This document shows, piece by piece, positions 55,061 through 64,000 of a DNA stretch of 64,000 nt (positions within the stretch are counted from its first letter, which is position 1; each line of letters opens with the position of its first letter). A model generated the notes under the pieces. It did not search any database and was not told where the DNA came from. It worked only from the letters and a program-made list of their open reading frames with translations. Position numbers and translations under genes: made by a program. The DNA comes from Euschistus heros (lineage: Eukaryota; Arthropoda; Insecta; Hemiptera; Pentatomidae), in NCBI GenBank assembly GCA_003667255.2, contig RCWM02000047.1, forward strand, positions 558,001 to 622,000, read 5' to 3'.

Positions 55061-55430
55061 TATGGTTTTCACTAAAGCCATTATGCCAGGTACAACTTGT
55101 CTAGATCTTTTATTTACAAATAAGGTTTAGTCCGGTATTTCATAATAGCAGGTGGCGTCTGTTGAGGCGCCTGCTTCAACAGTTATAACTATGTCAGCGT
55201 CAGTTTTAAAGACGTTGGTCTTTAACTCAGAAAGTTTACCGTTGCCCAACCCTCCCGCATTCCAGTAGAGGACCTGTAGCTAATTGTCATGGCCCTGAGA
55301 AGGGCCGTTGTGATGTCTTGTGACGATGGCTTGTGTCATGGGAGCTCGGTGAATCTCGAAGAGAATCAGCGATCGCTGTAGCAGATTAGGCGCTACCCAG
55401 GGTGCACCACGAGGAGACCTACTACTTAAC
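55040..55430 (-). pseudogene. LINE fragment: endonuclease start
   Basis: The minus strand reads LQVLYWNAGGLGNGKLSELK, TDADIVITVEAGAS and, after a stop, TLFVNKRSRQVVPGIMAL. The LQ.LYWNAGG and (V)EAG boxes are the first two motifs of a non-LTR endonuclease. Upstream (55310-55430) HNGPSQGHDN and RSLILFEIHRAPMTQA fit the end of ORF1. The piece is cut at about 55050, where Gypsy-3 protease sequence begins. Confidence 0.6.
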
Positions 55431-56165
55431 ACCCCCTCCAAAATCCCTCAAAAAACGACCTTGCTATATTCATCACTTCCCGGATATCATCATCCCAGTT
55501 TACAATAAAATCCTTAAATGACCTTTTACCCGATTATAGTCCTGTACTGCTTTCCCTGCATTCAACTTGTGCTCCTACACCCACCCATCCTTCGTTTGTT
55601 ACAGATCGAGTAGACTGGGACAGTTTTCGATATGATTTGGAAATGAAAATGGACCTTAAAATTCCACTTAAAACAAAACATAGCATTGATACTGCCATAG
55701 AAATACTAACTACATCAATACACAATAGCATTATTGATAACACCTCAAAAAGAAAAACTTTCAATTCTCTCCAGGGTAATTTGCCACAATATCTTCGCAT
55801 CCTATTGAGAGAAAAGCAAAGAGCAAGAGCCAGGTGGTACAGGACCAGACACCCGTCAGACAAAAATAATTACACTAAATTAACTAACAAATTAAAAATA
55901 GAAATAAAAAAATTTACATTATACCGAAACCTTTAACACGACTGACAAATCCTTATGGATGGCCACCGAAACACTCCTGAATAATAAAAATTGTAATCAT
56001 TCTCTTCTAAATGACTCTGAAATGTAGTCAAGATCAGACAAAGAGAAATATCAAAATTTCGGTCAGCTTTTTAATACTTTAAAACCCAATCCTGATATCC
56101 TTAATCCAAATTACCTTGAAAGTATTGAAACAGAGTTAAATATCCCACTTCAAATATCTCCTCCT
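55431..56165 (+). pseudogene. Jockey-like LINE fragment, EN-RT linker (plus strand)
   Basis: The plus strand gives SLNDLLPDYSPVLLSLHSTC (end of endonuclease) and FVTDRVDWDSFRYDLEMK. QYLRILLREKQRARARWYRT and RHPSDKNNYTKLTNKLK follow, then after shifts NTTDKSLWMATETLLNNKN and SIETELNIPLQISPPP. The order matches the intact Jockey-like ORF2 at the end of the window (there ARWQRTRHPSD-like and VEDFLSSPIPLSLPP). It ends just before RT. Confidence 0.75.
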
Positions 56166-56445
56166 CCTTTATTTTTATTATTAAAAACTTTTATAGAAAT
56201 ATATGCACAATCTGCCTTAGTGAAGGGCAATAGGTAACAGTGATAATGAGGTATTCATTCAAATAATATATGCAAGTACACATACACCCAAAATTAATGA
56301 TAATAGAAGATAAAAATAAAACAAATAATCATTATAAAAATAAAACTAATAATTACTTACAATCATCAAATAAAATTAAGTGATAGAAGTTAAAATACAA
56401 GGAGAAAAAAAAAAATAAATAAAAATAAGATACATTTATATTATA

Positions 56446-56455
56446 CATACAATAC
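56446..56455. repeat. Target-site duplication of the 56456-57424 LINE, left
   Basis: CATACAATAC, repeated at 57425-57434 directly after the A tract. Confidence 0.8.
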
Positions 56456-57387
56456 AATACAAAGGAATCACGATTAAGTGTTTGGCATTTGCTGATGACT
56501 TGGAACTATTGGCAGAAACTTGGGAAGAAGCCAAAGATCAAATCTCTGAATTAGAGGAGCAGGCGGGGATGATAGGACTTAAGATTTCTTTTGAAAAAAA
56601 AACGAAAATTCTGACGAATATGCTGGACATGCCCAAGAGAGTTAAAGTGGGAACTCAAAAAATCGAGGTGGTCAGGAATTTCAAGTACCTAGGGGAATGG
56701 GTTGATTGGAACAACCATGAAGGGAAGGCAATGGAAATCAGAAGGACCAAAATGGAATTAGCTTTCCAGAAAACCAAAAACACATACAATAAGAAAACCC
56801 TTTCTTGGAACACCAAAATAAGGCATTATAACACAGTAATTAAGCCCGAAGTACTTTATGCAGCAGAGACACTGGTCATGGGGAGGAAAGGGCAAAACGA
56901 AAAACTGAAAATCAAGGAGAGGAAAATTTTAAGGAAGATCAAGGGTCCCAAATTGCTAAACAACAAACAAGTTTTCTATAGGAATGAAGCCCTATACGTG
57001 AAGTCAGAGAGATTATCAGATACAATGCGGAAAAGGAGGATTGATTTCTATGGACATATATTACGAATGAATCCTGACAGAGTAACAAAGCAAATCTTTG
57101 ACTTCTTTTACAAAAACAAAACTAAACCAAATTGGTTTAAAGAAGTGGAAAAGGATTTGAAAGAGCTACGGATTTCTGAAGTCATGTTGAAGAATGGTAC
57201 AGCCAGGGCCATAACCAAGGACAAAACTAAGAGGTTCCAAGCTAAGAACAACACCAAAAAACCGATCCACATATCAGAGGAGGAAAGGAGGAAAAGATTT
57301 GAGAGAATGAAGAACTATTGGGAGAAAAAGAAAGCACAAGCATCTGGGAAGTGATTGATCTGACGTACCACAAAGATGGGTGATTCG

Positions 57388-57424
<37 letters not shown>
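56456..57424 (+). mobile_element. 5'-truncated LINE with poly(A) tail
   Basis: It is bracketed by the 10-bp duplication CATACAATAC and ends with an A tract (57389-57424). It consists of the last third of an ORF2 and a short 3' UTR. It lies inside the 3' UTR of the minus-strand Jockey-like fragment and is therefore younger. Confidence 0.88.
56482..57354 (+). CDS. LINE ORF2 C-terminal part, open frame
   Basis: The 290 codons have no stop. They begin at the catalytic box (MAFADDLELLAETWEEAKDQ), followed by NFKYLGEWVDWNN (thumb), NTKIRHYNTVIKPEVLYAAE, RKRRIDFYGHILRMNPDRVT and a very basic tail (SEEERRKRFERMKNYWEKKK). RIDFYGHILRM is the usual C-terminal motif. The clade is not certain; it differs from the Jockey-like copies. 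It is 5'-truncated, so the polymerase cannot be functional, but the surviving part is undamaged and probably young. Confidence 0.85.
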   Translation: MAFADDLELLAETWEEAKDQISELEEQAGMIGLKISFEKKTKILTNMLDMPKRVKVGTQKIEVVRNFKYLGEWVDWNNHEGKAMEIRRTKMELAFQKTKNTYNKKTLSWNTKIRHYNTVIKPEVLYAAETLVMGRKGQNEKLKIKERKILRKIKGPKLLNNKQVFYRNEALYVKSERLSDTMRKRRIDFYGHILRMNPDRVTKQIFDFFYKNKTKPNWFKEVEKDLKELRISEVMLKNGTARAITKDKTKRFQAKNNTKKPIHISEEERRKRFERMKNYWEKKKAQASGK

Positions 57425-57425
<1 letters not shown>

Positions 57426-58398
57426 ATACAATACAGAGACACATTCGGCCTGGCCATACCCGAAGAGTTCCCAGCGCTGATCTCTCAGCTCCATCACTTG
57501 TAATATCCAGTGGAGGCTGAGTGGGAGCGCCTTTATATGGCCTCCATTATTAAGCATAACTTTATATTACAAATGGTCTCGGAGCCATTGCTGTTTCAAC
57601 AATCTGGGAGGGTTATAGGGATGGTTAAGACTGGATAGGGATTGAGCCAGAGGATTAGGATGATTGGATAGATTTTGAAGGAATGAGATCAAGAACAAAA
57701 GGGTTTTTATTAGTAACATACTAAGGTGCATTGACTTGTGTTCGGAGGACTTTAGATTGGAAAGTTTGAATTCGTTTGATATTGGATTGTTTTGCTGTCC
57801 CCCACAGTTCAAGTCCGTAGGTCTAAATTGGTTTTAAGATTGTTTTGTATATAAGGAGTTTGTTATCAACTGAAAGATGAGAATTCCTGCCTAGTTGTCT
57901 GTAAAGTTGGATGAATCTCCTATTGAGTTCTTGTCTTTTGAGTCTAGTGTGAGGGTTCTAAGTCAGTCTTTTGTCGAGATGAGAGCCAAGGTAACATACT
58001 GTGTCGGATATAGGTATAGGGATATTATTAAAATGGATGAGTGGACTGGATTTTCGGCGAAGAGTAAAAGTTATCTGACTGCATTTGGCTTCATTAATTG
58101 TTATTCTCCACTTGTTGCACTAAGCTTCAATCTGTAGGAGATATCTTTGGAGGTTGAGGGAAGCAAGGGATCTGAATGGGATGGTAGGATGGCAGTATCA
58201 TCTGCAAATGTGGCTAAAAAGGTATTAGGATTGAGTGGTATATCGGCAATGAAGAGATTATATAGGACAGTACCTAGGATACTACCTTGTGGCACACCGG
58301 AATCGATAGGATAACAGTTGGAGAACTCTGAGCCATAGCGTTCACGCACATATCTCAGTGATAGAACTTTTAAATTCTTCAATGAAGGAGTTACAATT

Positions 58399-58640
58399 AT
58401 TGAAATATTTCACTTATTATGGCATCACTCCTCTTTATTATTTATTAATTAAGTTACATGTTTCGGGAAAACTATGTCCCATCCTCAGACTTTAACATTT
58501 ATTTCTTCTTGGTGTTAACACACCGTGTCTGTTCCTTTTACATATCTAAATGATAATCCTTACATAGTTTTCCCGAAACATGTAACTTAATTAATAAATA
58601 ATAAAGAGGAGTGATGCCATAATAAGTGAAATATTTCAAT
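58399..58640. mobile_element. Palindromic MITE
   Basis: The 79-bp arms 58399-58477 and 58562-58640 look perfectly inverted (attgaaatatttcacttatt outward), with an 84-bp middle. It separates two LINE pieces of opposite orientation. No clear target duplication is present. Confidence 0.9.
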
Positions 58641-59455
58641 AGAACTTTTAAAGTTAATCATAGCTTTTCCTATCCTTCTCTCTTACCCAATCTGTCGGTG
58701 TTCCTCAAAGAAATATCCTAGGTCCAATCCTGTACACGGTGTATACAGCTGATACCCCCGACGCATCCTAACTCCATCCTCACCACGTATGCTGACGACA
58801 CTTGTGTGTTATTAGTAAAAAATGATCCCTTCATTGCCTCCCAGACACTCCAATCCCATGTCATAAACCTTCAAGAATGGTGTCAAAAATGAAGAATCAA
58901 AATAAATCCCGTCAAATAACCTTTACCCTTCGTTGTAAACCTACGACTTCCTGTCATACATTATCCTTTAGTGATGTTACAATAATCCCCGGTGAACAGA
59001 TCCGCTACCTAGGACTCGATCTGGACAAACGTCTTACTCGGAAACCATATACAAGACTAAAACGACAAGAAACTGTCCATCGTTTTCGACTACTTCAATA
59101 TTTACTTGACAAATGTTCAAACCTTCCGATTTATTACAAAACTCTCATTTACATAACGTAATTAGACCAATTTGAACGTACGGAATTGAGCTTTGGGGAT
59201 CCAATAAACCATCCAATTTATCTCGTACCCAATCTTTAGAATCCTAAATGCTCCTTACTTCGCCACAAATATATCCACAAAGATCTTAATATACCTTACG
59301 TTTCTGACTTAGGTCAAACCAGATATCTATACTCTCATAAGTTAAACTCCACAACTACTCAAATCAATTGGTATCACAACAACTTGCTTCTCATTTCATT
59401 CCAGATAACCCTCCGAGGCGCCTAAAAGAAGATGGCCTCGGGGCCTTCTAATATA
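58641..59455 (+). pseudogene. Jockey-like LINE ORF2 C-terminal half (plus strand)
   Basis: Broken plus-strand frames give SFSYPSLLPN, then ILGPILYTVYTAD, TTYADDTCVLL (YADD box), then from 58877 RQITFTLRCKPTTSCHTLSF and IRYLGLDLDKRLTRKPYTRL. HRFRLLQYLLDKCSNLPIYY, YIHKDLNIPYVSDLG and a C-terminus near 59450 follow. It begins at the same RT point as the minus-strand copy on the other side of the MITE. It is dead through several shifts and stops. Confidence 0.78.
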
Positions 59456-59640
59456 TTACAGTGCAACCTGGTTAAGTCGGACTAGCCGGGACCGCGGCCG
59501 ATCCCACAAACGAAAATCCGGATTAAACGGAGAATGTCGAAAAATAAAGAACAACATGTAAAAACAATATATATATATATTTTTTTTTTATTTCATAAAA
59601 ACACTTAAAATACACATCACGATAAACTATAATACAGTAT
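59456..59640. other. Possible pogo-like MITE end
   Basis: acagtgcaacctggttaagt and the following cggactagccgggaccgcgg look like a pogo/Tigger terminal repeat, followed by an AT tract (59568-59590). The opposite end was not located. Confidence 0.3.
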
Positions 59641-60354
59641 ACAGGGTGTCCCGAATTTAAAAGGCAAAACTTCAGGAACTTATAGGGGACCGAAAAATTA
59701 AGACAAAAAGTCCTTTAGAGATTTGCTCGTTTTTGCTTAGTTTTAGAGAAAATCGCAAAAAAAGAAACAAAACAAAAATGTTACAGGTAGCGATTATCAA
59801 CTTTCAAAGTTCGTCAGGCTAGACAGTGAGATACGTAAACACTTAATGTTATCCTTTGCATTCTTTTATTTAATTACATTTTGGCTTCCTTCTAGGATTA
59901 TAATTCCTAAATCAGTCTTCAGTCAGTTACTCATATATTTTTGTGTGAATAGCATCAGCCACAATGCCGCATACATATTCTAATGTTGAATACGCTGATA
60001 TGATTTTTGTGTATGGTTTCTGTAACGGTAATGCTTTAGAAGCGGTGCGGGAGTATGCGTGCCGATTTCCAAATAGAAGAGTGCCTAATCGACGAGTCTT
60101 TTCGTAAACTTTTAATAGACTACGAGAGACTGGGTCATTCTTAATACGTAATGCAGGCGACCAATTCCAGGCAGCAATAAGAGCAGATTATCGGAGAAGA
60201 AATTGTGTCCAACGCCATTTCGATAACAATCCTGAGACTAGCATCCGAAGAGCATCTGCTACATTAGCAATATAGCGGCAAGCAATATGGTGAACTTTGA
60301 AAGGTGATAATCGCTACCCATACCATCTTCAAAAAGTTCAGAATTTATTACCTC

Positions 60355-60357
<3 letters not shown>
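59641..60357 (+). pseudogene. DUF4817-type DNA transposon relic
   Basis: A start-like acagggtgtcccgaatttaa at 59641 is followed by the ATG at 59963: MPHTYSNVEYADMIFVYGFC, NGNALEAVREYACRFPNRRV, PNRRVFS, a stop, then TFNRLRETGSF. This is the helix-turn-helix DUF4817 domain found at the N-terminus of a Tc1/mariner-related insect transposase group. Further pieces (NNPETSIRRASATLA) fit the second DNA-binding part. The catalytic domain is missing; the relic is cut by the LINE poly(A) at about 60358. Confidence 0.7.
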
Positions 60358-60396
<39 letters not shown>

Positions 60397-60899
60397 CCTT
60401 CTTTTTTGAGAAAGTATTACAATCTGCCTCAATGTGGGCAATAGGTAATATGGATGACTAAATGGATCCATTCACACACTATTTACAATAAATAATAAAT
60501 GCAAAGAATAGATAAAATAAAATAATAATAAGAAAATAAACAAAGTATCTCAAACTATACATTACATAAAGCTAAGAAAATAAAAAATAAATAATCCATA
60601 AAATAAGTAACAAGACATAAAAAAAAATAAATAAATAAAAAATTTAAATTAAATTAAATCTTAAAATACATTCATGCTATATTTACACTATATTCAAATC
60701 TGAGGGATCCCCCAACCAGACTTGTCCCTCCACTTTTGGAGGGACAAGCCAGGCCCCAAGAGATCCCAGCGCTTCTCACTCAGCTGCGTCACTAGTATAA
60801 TATAACACCAGTGGAGGCTGTGTGAGAGCGCTAAACTACAGTCACTCAGAGCATGAGCGGAGAAGCTGGCCATTGCCAGGACTCCATGACGAAATTTAT

Positions 60900-63588
60900 A
60901 ATAGGTCACGTGGCCACTGCCTTTTTAACCTGCGAGGAGGATTATAGAGGTGAGTGGAGCTGGATAGGGATTGTGCAAGTGGATTAGGATGATGAGAAAG
61001 TTTTTGATGAAATTTTGAAAATTTGACAGGTATGGATTCTAGGACAAAAAGTATATTAAGATCGTTATGTAAGGTTTTGTTGGAGACATAATATGGGGCA
61101 TTGGTTATGGTTCTTAGGAATTTGGATTGGAAGGATTGGATACGTTTGATGTTCGAGTGTTTTGCTGCCCCTCAAATTTCTAGTCCGTAGGTCCAGATAG
61201 GCTTTAGGATAGTCTTGTAAATCAGAAGCTTGTTGTCTATTGAAAGTTTTGAAGTTTTGCATAGTATGGGGTATAGTTGGCTGAATCTTCTGTTAAGTTC
61301 TTGTCTTTTAAGTCTAGTATGTGGGTTCCAAGTGAGTCTTTTGTCTAAGATGAAACCAAGATATCGCACTGTATCAGATCTGGGTAATGGGATCTTATTG
61401 AATAGGACAGTTGGGCAGGAACTACGCCGCGGCGTAGAGTAAAGGTCATGTGGCTGCATTTCGATTCATTGACTTTTATTCTCCATCTGTTGCACCATAG
61501 TTCTATCATTGAGAGGTGATTTTGTAGGTAGGTTGGAAGAGGCTGTTTTAGGATCAGGATGTGATGAAAGTATAGCTGTATCATCAGCGAAAGTTGCAAG
61601 GAACGTGTCGGGAGAGGTAGGAATGTCAGCAGTGAAGAGGATGTAGAGGACAGGACCCAAAACGCTGCCTTGAGGAACTCCAGCTCGGATAGGATAGCAG
61701 TCGGAAAAATCGGAGCCGCATCGAACTCGGAAGGAGCGATTTGTAAGGTAGGAATGAAGGACGAGGTAGAGGGTTTGTGGTAGTATGCTCTTAAGTTTAA
61801 AAAGCAATCCGGTGTGCCAAACCCGGTCAAAAGCCTGAGCAATGTCCAGAAAGGCACCCGAGCAATATTGCTTCCTTTCCAGAGCAGAAGATACATGGTC
61901 GACAAGACGGAGTCCTTGTTGGACTGTAGAATGCATTGGTCGGAATCCAAATTGGTGGGAGGGGAAACTATGTGTGTCAAGTTTGGATAGGATACGTTTA
62001 AGGAGGATTTTTTCGAATATTTTAGATAGAATAGGAAGTAGGCTAATTGGTCTATATGATGAAGTGCTGTTAGGAGGTTTGCCTGGTTTTAGGAAAGTTA
62101 TTATGACGGAGTGTTTCCACAAAACAGGAAAGTGGGTTGTGCGTAGGATGCAGTTGTAAATATAGGTAAGGAACATTATTGCTTTATGTGGAAGTTGGCG
62201 GAGGATTTGAGGAGTAAGGAGGTCATAGCCAGGGGATTTTCTTTTGTTTAGTTTTCGAAGTAGGAATTTGACCTCAGAGGGGGTAACAGCTCTAGGAGGT
62301 AAGGAAAGTGGAATGGGAGAAGATAGGAAATCTTCAACTGTACTGGATTGATTAGGATAAAGTCCAGGGTTTGGAGTAAATGTTTGGGAAAGGTGATTGG
62401 CTTGTTCCTCTGCTTTTTCCATGTCAGATGCGGCCCATGAGCCATCACCTCGTCGGAGGGGATGGGAGATGGGCTTGGATTTTAGGATCTTTTTTGTTAT
62501 GTTCCAGAGGGAATTATCATGAGCGGAAAGGGACGAGAGGTGTGTATTGAATGACCGGGATCTAAAGGAAGCCAATTCGCGCTTGACTAGTTTCGTGTAG
62601 TAGTTATACGTGCAACGATCAGATGGATGTCTTGTGCGTTGCCATACTGCTCTATAATAGCGCTTGGCATGGATGAGGTCTAAAAGGTCTTGTGGTAATG
62701 GGTTTGTTTTAGGGTTTTTGGGGGTATTATTCGGTGAAGATGCTGCCCAAGTGGCTTGCTGGATTGAGGTAGTGAAGGAGTGAACAGCATCATCCAGGTT
62801 TTCACGGGTTTTCAAGGAAACTCTGAGGTCTATTTGATCGGTCAGGATTTGTTGGAAGAGCTTCCAGTTGACTGGACCTCTGATAAATGAGGAAAAGGGT
62901 GATTTAGGAACTGGTGATATGGATAGGTTTAATATTAATGGGCTATGGTCTGATGATAGGTCGTCTAGGCGAGTTATGGAATGATTAAGAGGTCCTAGGC
63001 CTTTGAGGATAAAAAAGTCTAGGAGATCGGGATTACGATTAGGATCGGTAGGCCAATATGTGGGAGAGTCGGGAGAGAGGATTTTGCAAGGACTAGAATT
63101 TAGTGCAGACAACAATGTTCGCCCACGGGAGTTGGTTGTTCTGGCTCCCCATTGCTGGTGTTTGGCATTTAGGTCTGCTCCTAAAATAAAGTGTTGTCCT
63201 AGGGAATTTAAAAAGGAAGTGTAGTGGGATTCGGAAATGGATTTATTAGGAGGGGAATACGCTGACACAGTAGTTATAGGAAAGAAAGGAGTTTGAATTT
63301 TTACAGCAGTGGATTGAAGGAAATCATGGACTGGTAATGGGAATAGGTAGTGGGCGAGGGATTGGTGTATGATGCCAGCGGATCCAGCATGGGCTGTTCC
63401 ATCTGGGTGGTCAGTCCGATATGTTTCGTACTGAGGTATGTTAAGTAGTCGTTTGTTGGTTAGTCTTGTTTAGTAATAAGGGCTACGTCAATTTGTCTGT
63501 CCTGTAATAAGGTAGTTAGTTCGTTAGTGTGATTTCGAACACCATTTGCGTTCCATAGAAGGATCGTAAGGGACTTAAATGGGGACAT
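60900..63588 (-). pseudogene. Jockey-like LINE ORF2: endonuclease and reverse transcriptase
   Basis: The start ATG is at 63586-63588 (FKSLTILLWNANGVRNH). After a shift near 63465 the long frame 63268-61466 carries HFILGADLNAKHQQWGART, LDFFILKG and LSSDHSPLIL (endonuclease). RT follows with KRKSPGYDLLTPQI, SVIITFLKPGKPPNSTSSYR, GAFLDIAQAFDRVWH, RAGVPQGSVLGPVLY and LATFADDTAILSS. Two shifts near 61500 and 61430 move to VRYLGFILDKRLTWNPHTRL and LIYKTILKPIWTYGLEI, ending RRLKRQWPRDLL near 60905. All catalytic residues look present; only three or so frameshifts disable it. Confidence 0.88.
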
Positions 63589-63663
63589 TTAAGGATTTCT
63601 AGGTGGTGGGATTACAAAATGTGATAATGCAGTTGAAAGTAGGGTTATGAGAGGGGTAACTAT

Positions 63664-64000
63664 TTATTTAAACTCTGAGAGGAAAGACGACAGTTTATTG
63701 GTGAGATCAGAGGAATTCGGAGGAGGAGGGATGTAAGGAATCTGATGAGGATTAGGGTTATAAGGATTAAGCTTTGGATGAATGGCGGAAGGATGAGGAA
63801 TTTGGGGTTCTTGTGATGCAGGTTCAGGCTGCTGCTGGGCCTTGAGATGTGAGGCTGGTTCTGAGCCTCTTAACATTTCAGAGAAGGTTACTGGTCCATT
63901 GACTGTTTTGGATGGTTGTCTTGTTGGTCTGGATGGCTCTTCTCTCCTAGAGGTTGTTTGCATTCTTGATTTCAAGGTTTTGTAGGTTTGACATCCCTTG
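63664..64000 (-). CDS. Jockey-like LINE ORF1 C-terminus, partial
   Basis: The minus-strand frame enters from beyond the window (GCQTYKTLKSRMQTTSRRE) and is proline/serine-rich (VTFSEMLRGSEPASHLKA, HPKLNPYNPNPHQIPY), ending LTNKLSSFLSEF at 63664. A Cys-rich zinc region followed by such a tail is usual at the end of Jockey ORF1. ORF1 and ORF2 are separated by 75 bp. Confidence 0.7.
   Translation of the reverse strand, partial: KGCQTYKTLKSRMQTTSRREEPSRPTRQPSKTVNGPVTFSEMLRGSEPASHLKAQQQPEPASQEPQIPHPSAIHPKLNPYNPNPHQIPYIPPPPNSSDLTNKLSSFLSEFK

Larger units (their letters stand above)
56166..58398 (-). mobile_element. Jockey-like LINE 3' portion (minus strand), interrupted
   Basis: The 3' UTR pieces (56170-56455 and 57425-57560) share strings with the 3' UTR of the LINE at 60358-64000 (aatctgcct..gggcaataggtaa, cagtggaggctg). 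The coding part (57560-58398) contains the RT region GVPQGSILGTVLYNLFIADI and LATFADDTAIL (FADD box) and the end FLQNLSNHPNPLAQSLSSLN with RLLKQQWLRDHL. It is truncated at its 5' end where the MITE at 58399 begins. Confidence 0.8.
60358..64000 (-). mobile_element. Jockey-like LINE, almost full length, runs off the window
   Basis: On the minus strand the order is ORF1 C-terminus (64000-63664), ORF2 (63588-60900), 3' UTR (60900-60397) and a poly(A) tail seen as T at 60361-60396. This is the order of Jockey-type elements. The 5' end lies beyond 64000, so its length and target duplication cannot be judged. Two further fragments of the same kind are at 55431-56165 / 58641-59455 (plus) and 56166-58398 (minus). 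Confidence 0.9.

Overview
This is a eukaryotic nuclear window, AT-rich, with spliced exons, poly(A)-tailed LINEs, BEL/Pao and Gypsy LTR elements, a mariner, a Helitron and Merlin-type transposons. The mixture and the recognisable protein families fit an insect, plausibly a hemipteran. No prokaryotic operon, CRISPR array, rRNA or tRNA gene was seen. Almost everything recognisable is transposable-element DNA in various states of decay. The only good evidence for a host gene is three correctly phased exons at 8630-9143 (minus strand), which encode an EGF-like module followed by membrane segments.

Layout. 1-4550: a 5' piece of a BEL/Pao element on the minus strand, cut off inside reverse transcriptase (RT) by a foldback repeat. 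4520-7690: dispersed minus-strand LINE fragments. 8630-9143: host exons. 9186-28963: a nested tower. A Gypsy element (Gypsy-1) sits about 42 bp upstream of a host exon, in the intron. It is split in RNase H by an I/R1-type LINE (12291-27207, 13-bp target duplication). That LINE is split by a 10.4-kb Helitron (14601-24974). The Helitron holds a Merlin-like element (15517-20234), which itself holds three further insertions, including an intact 1311-bp mariner (18570-19880). Inside Gypsy-1, the RT region is also duplicated as a palindrome with 833-bp arms.

28964-31486: a hairpin and a mariner relic. 31495-43457: a very large Merlin-like element with a perfect 8-bp target duplication and a broken, intron-containing ISXO2-like transposase. 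It contains a smaller Merlin relative (33426-34345) and a Gypsy copy (Gypsy-2, 34815-39148) whose two 184-bp LTRs look identical. 43458-46740: tandem repeats and a LINE insertion with a 13-bp target duplication. 46740-55060: a minus-strand Gypsy (Gypsy-3) split in integrase by a near-complete BEL/Pao element (47521-53839, 5-bp target duplication). 55040-59460: a patchwork of LINE fragments plus a palindromic MITE. 59640-60350: a DUF4817-type transposon relic. 60358-64000: a nearly full-length Jockey-like LINE on the minus strand that runs out of the window.

The elements do not form a pathway. Their value is as a stratigraphy: several insertions can be undone on paper with exact target duplications, and in three cases a second copy in the same window gives the empty site. 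No new defence or metabolic system was found. The least ordinary things are the depth of nesting, the large palindromes, the oversized Merlin element and the intact mariner. Coordinates of decayed coding pieces are approximate to a few bases. Family names rest on motifs read by eye, not on database searches.
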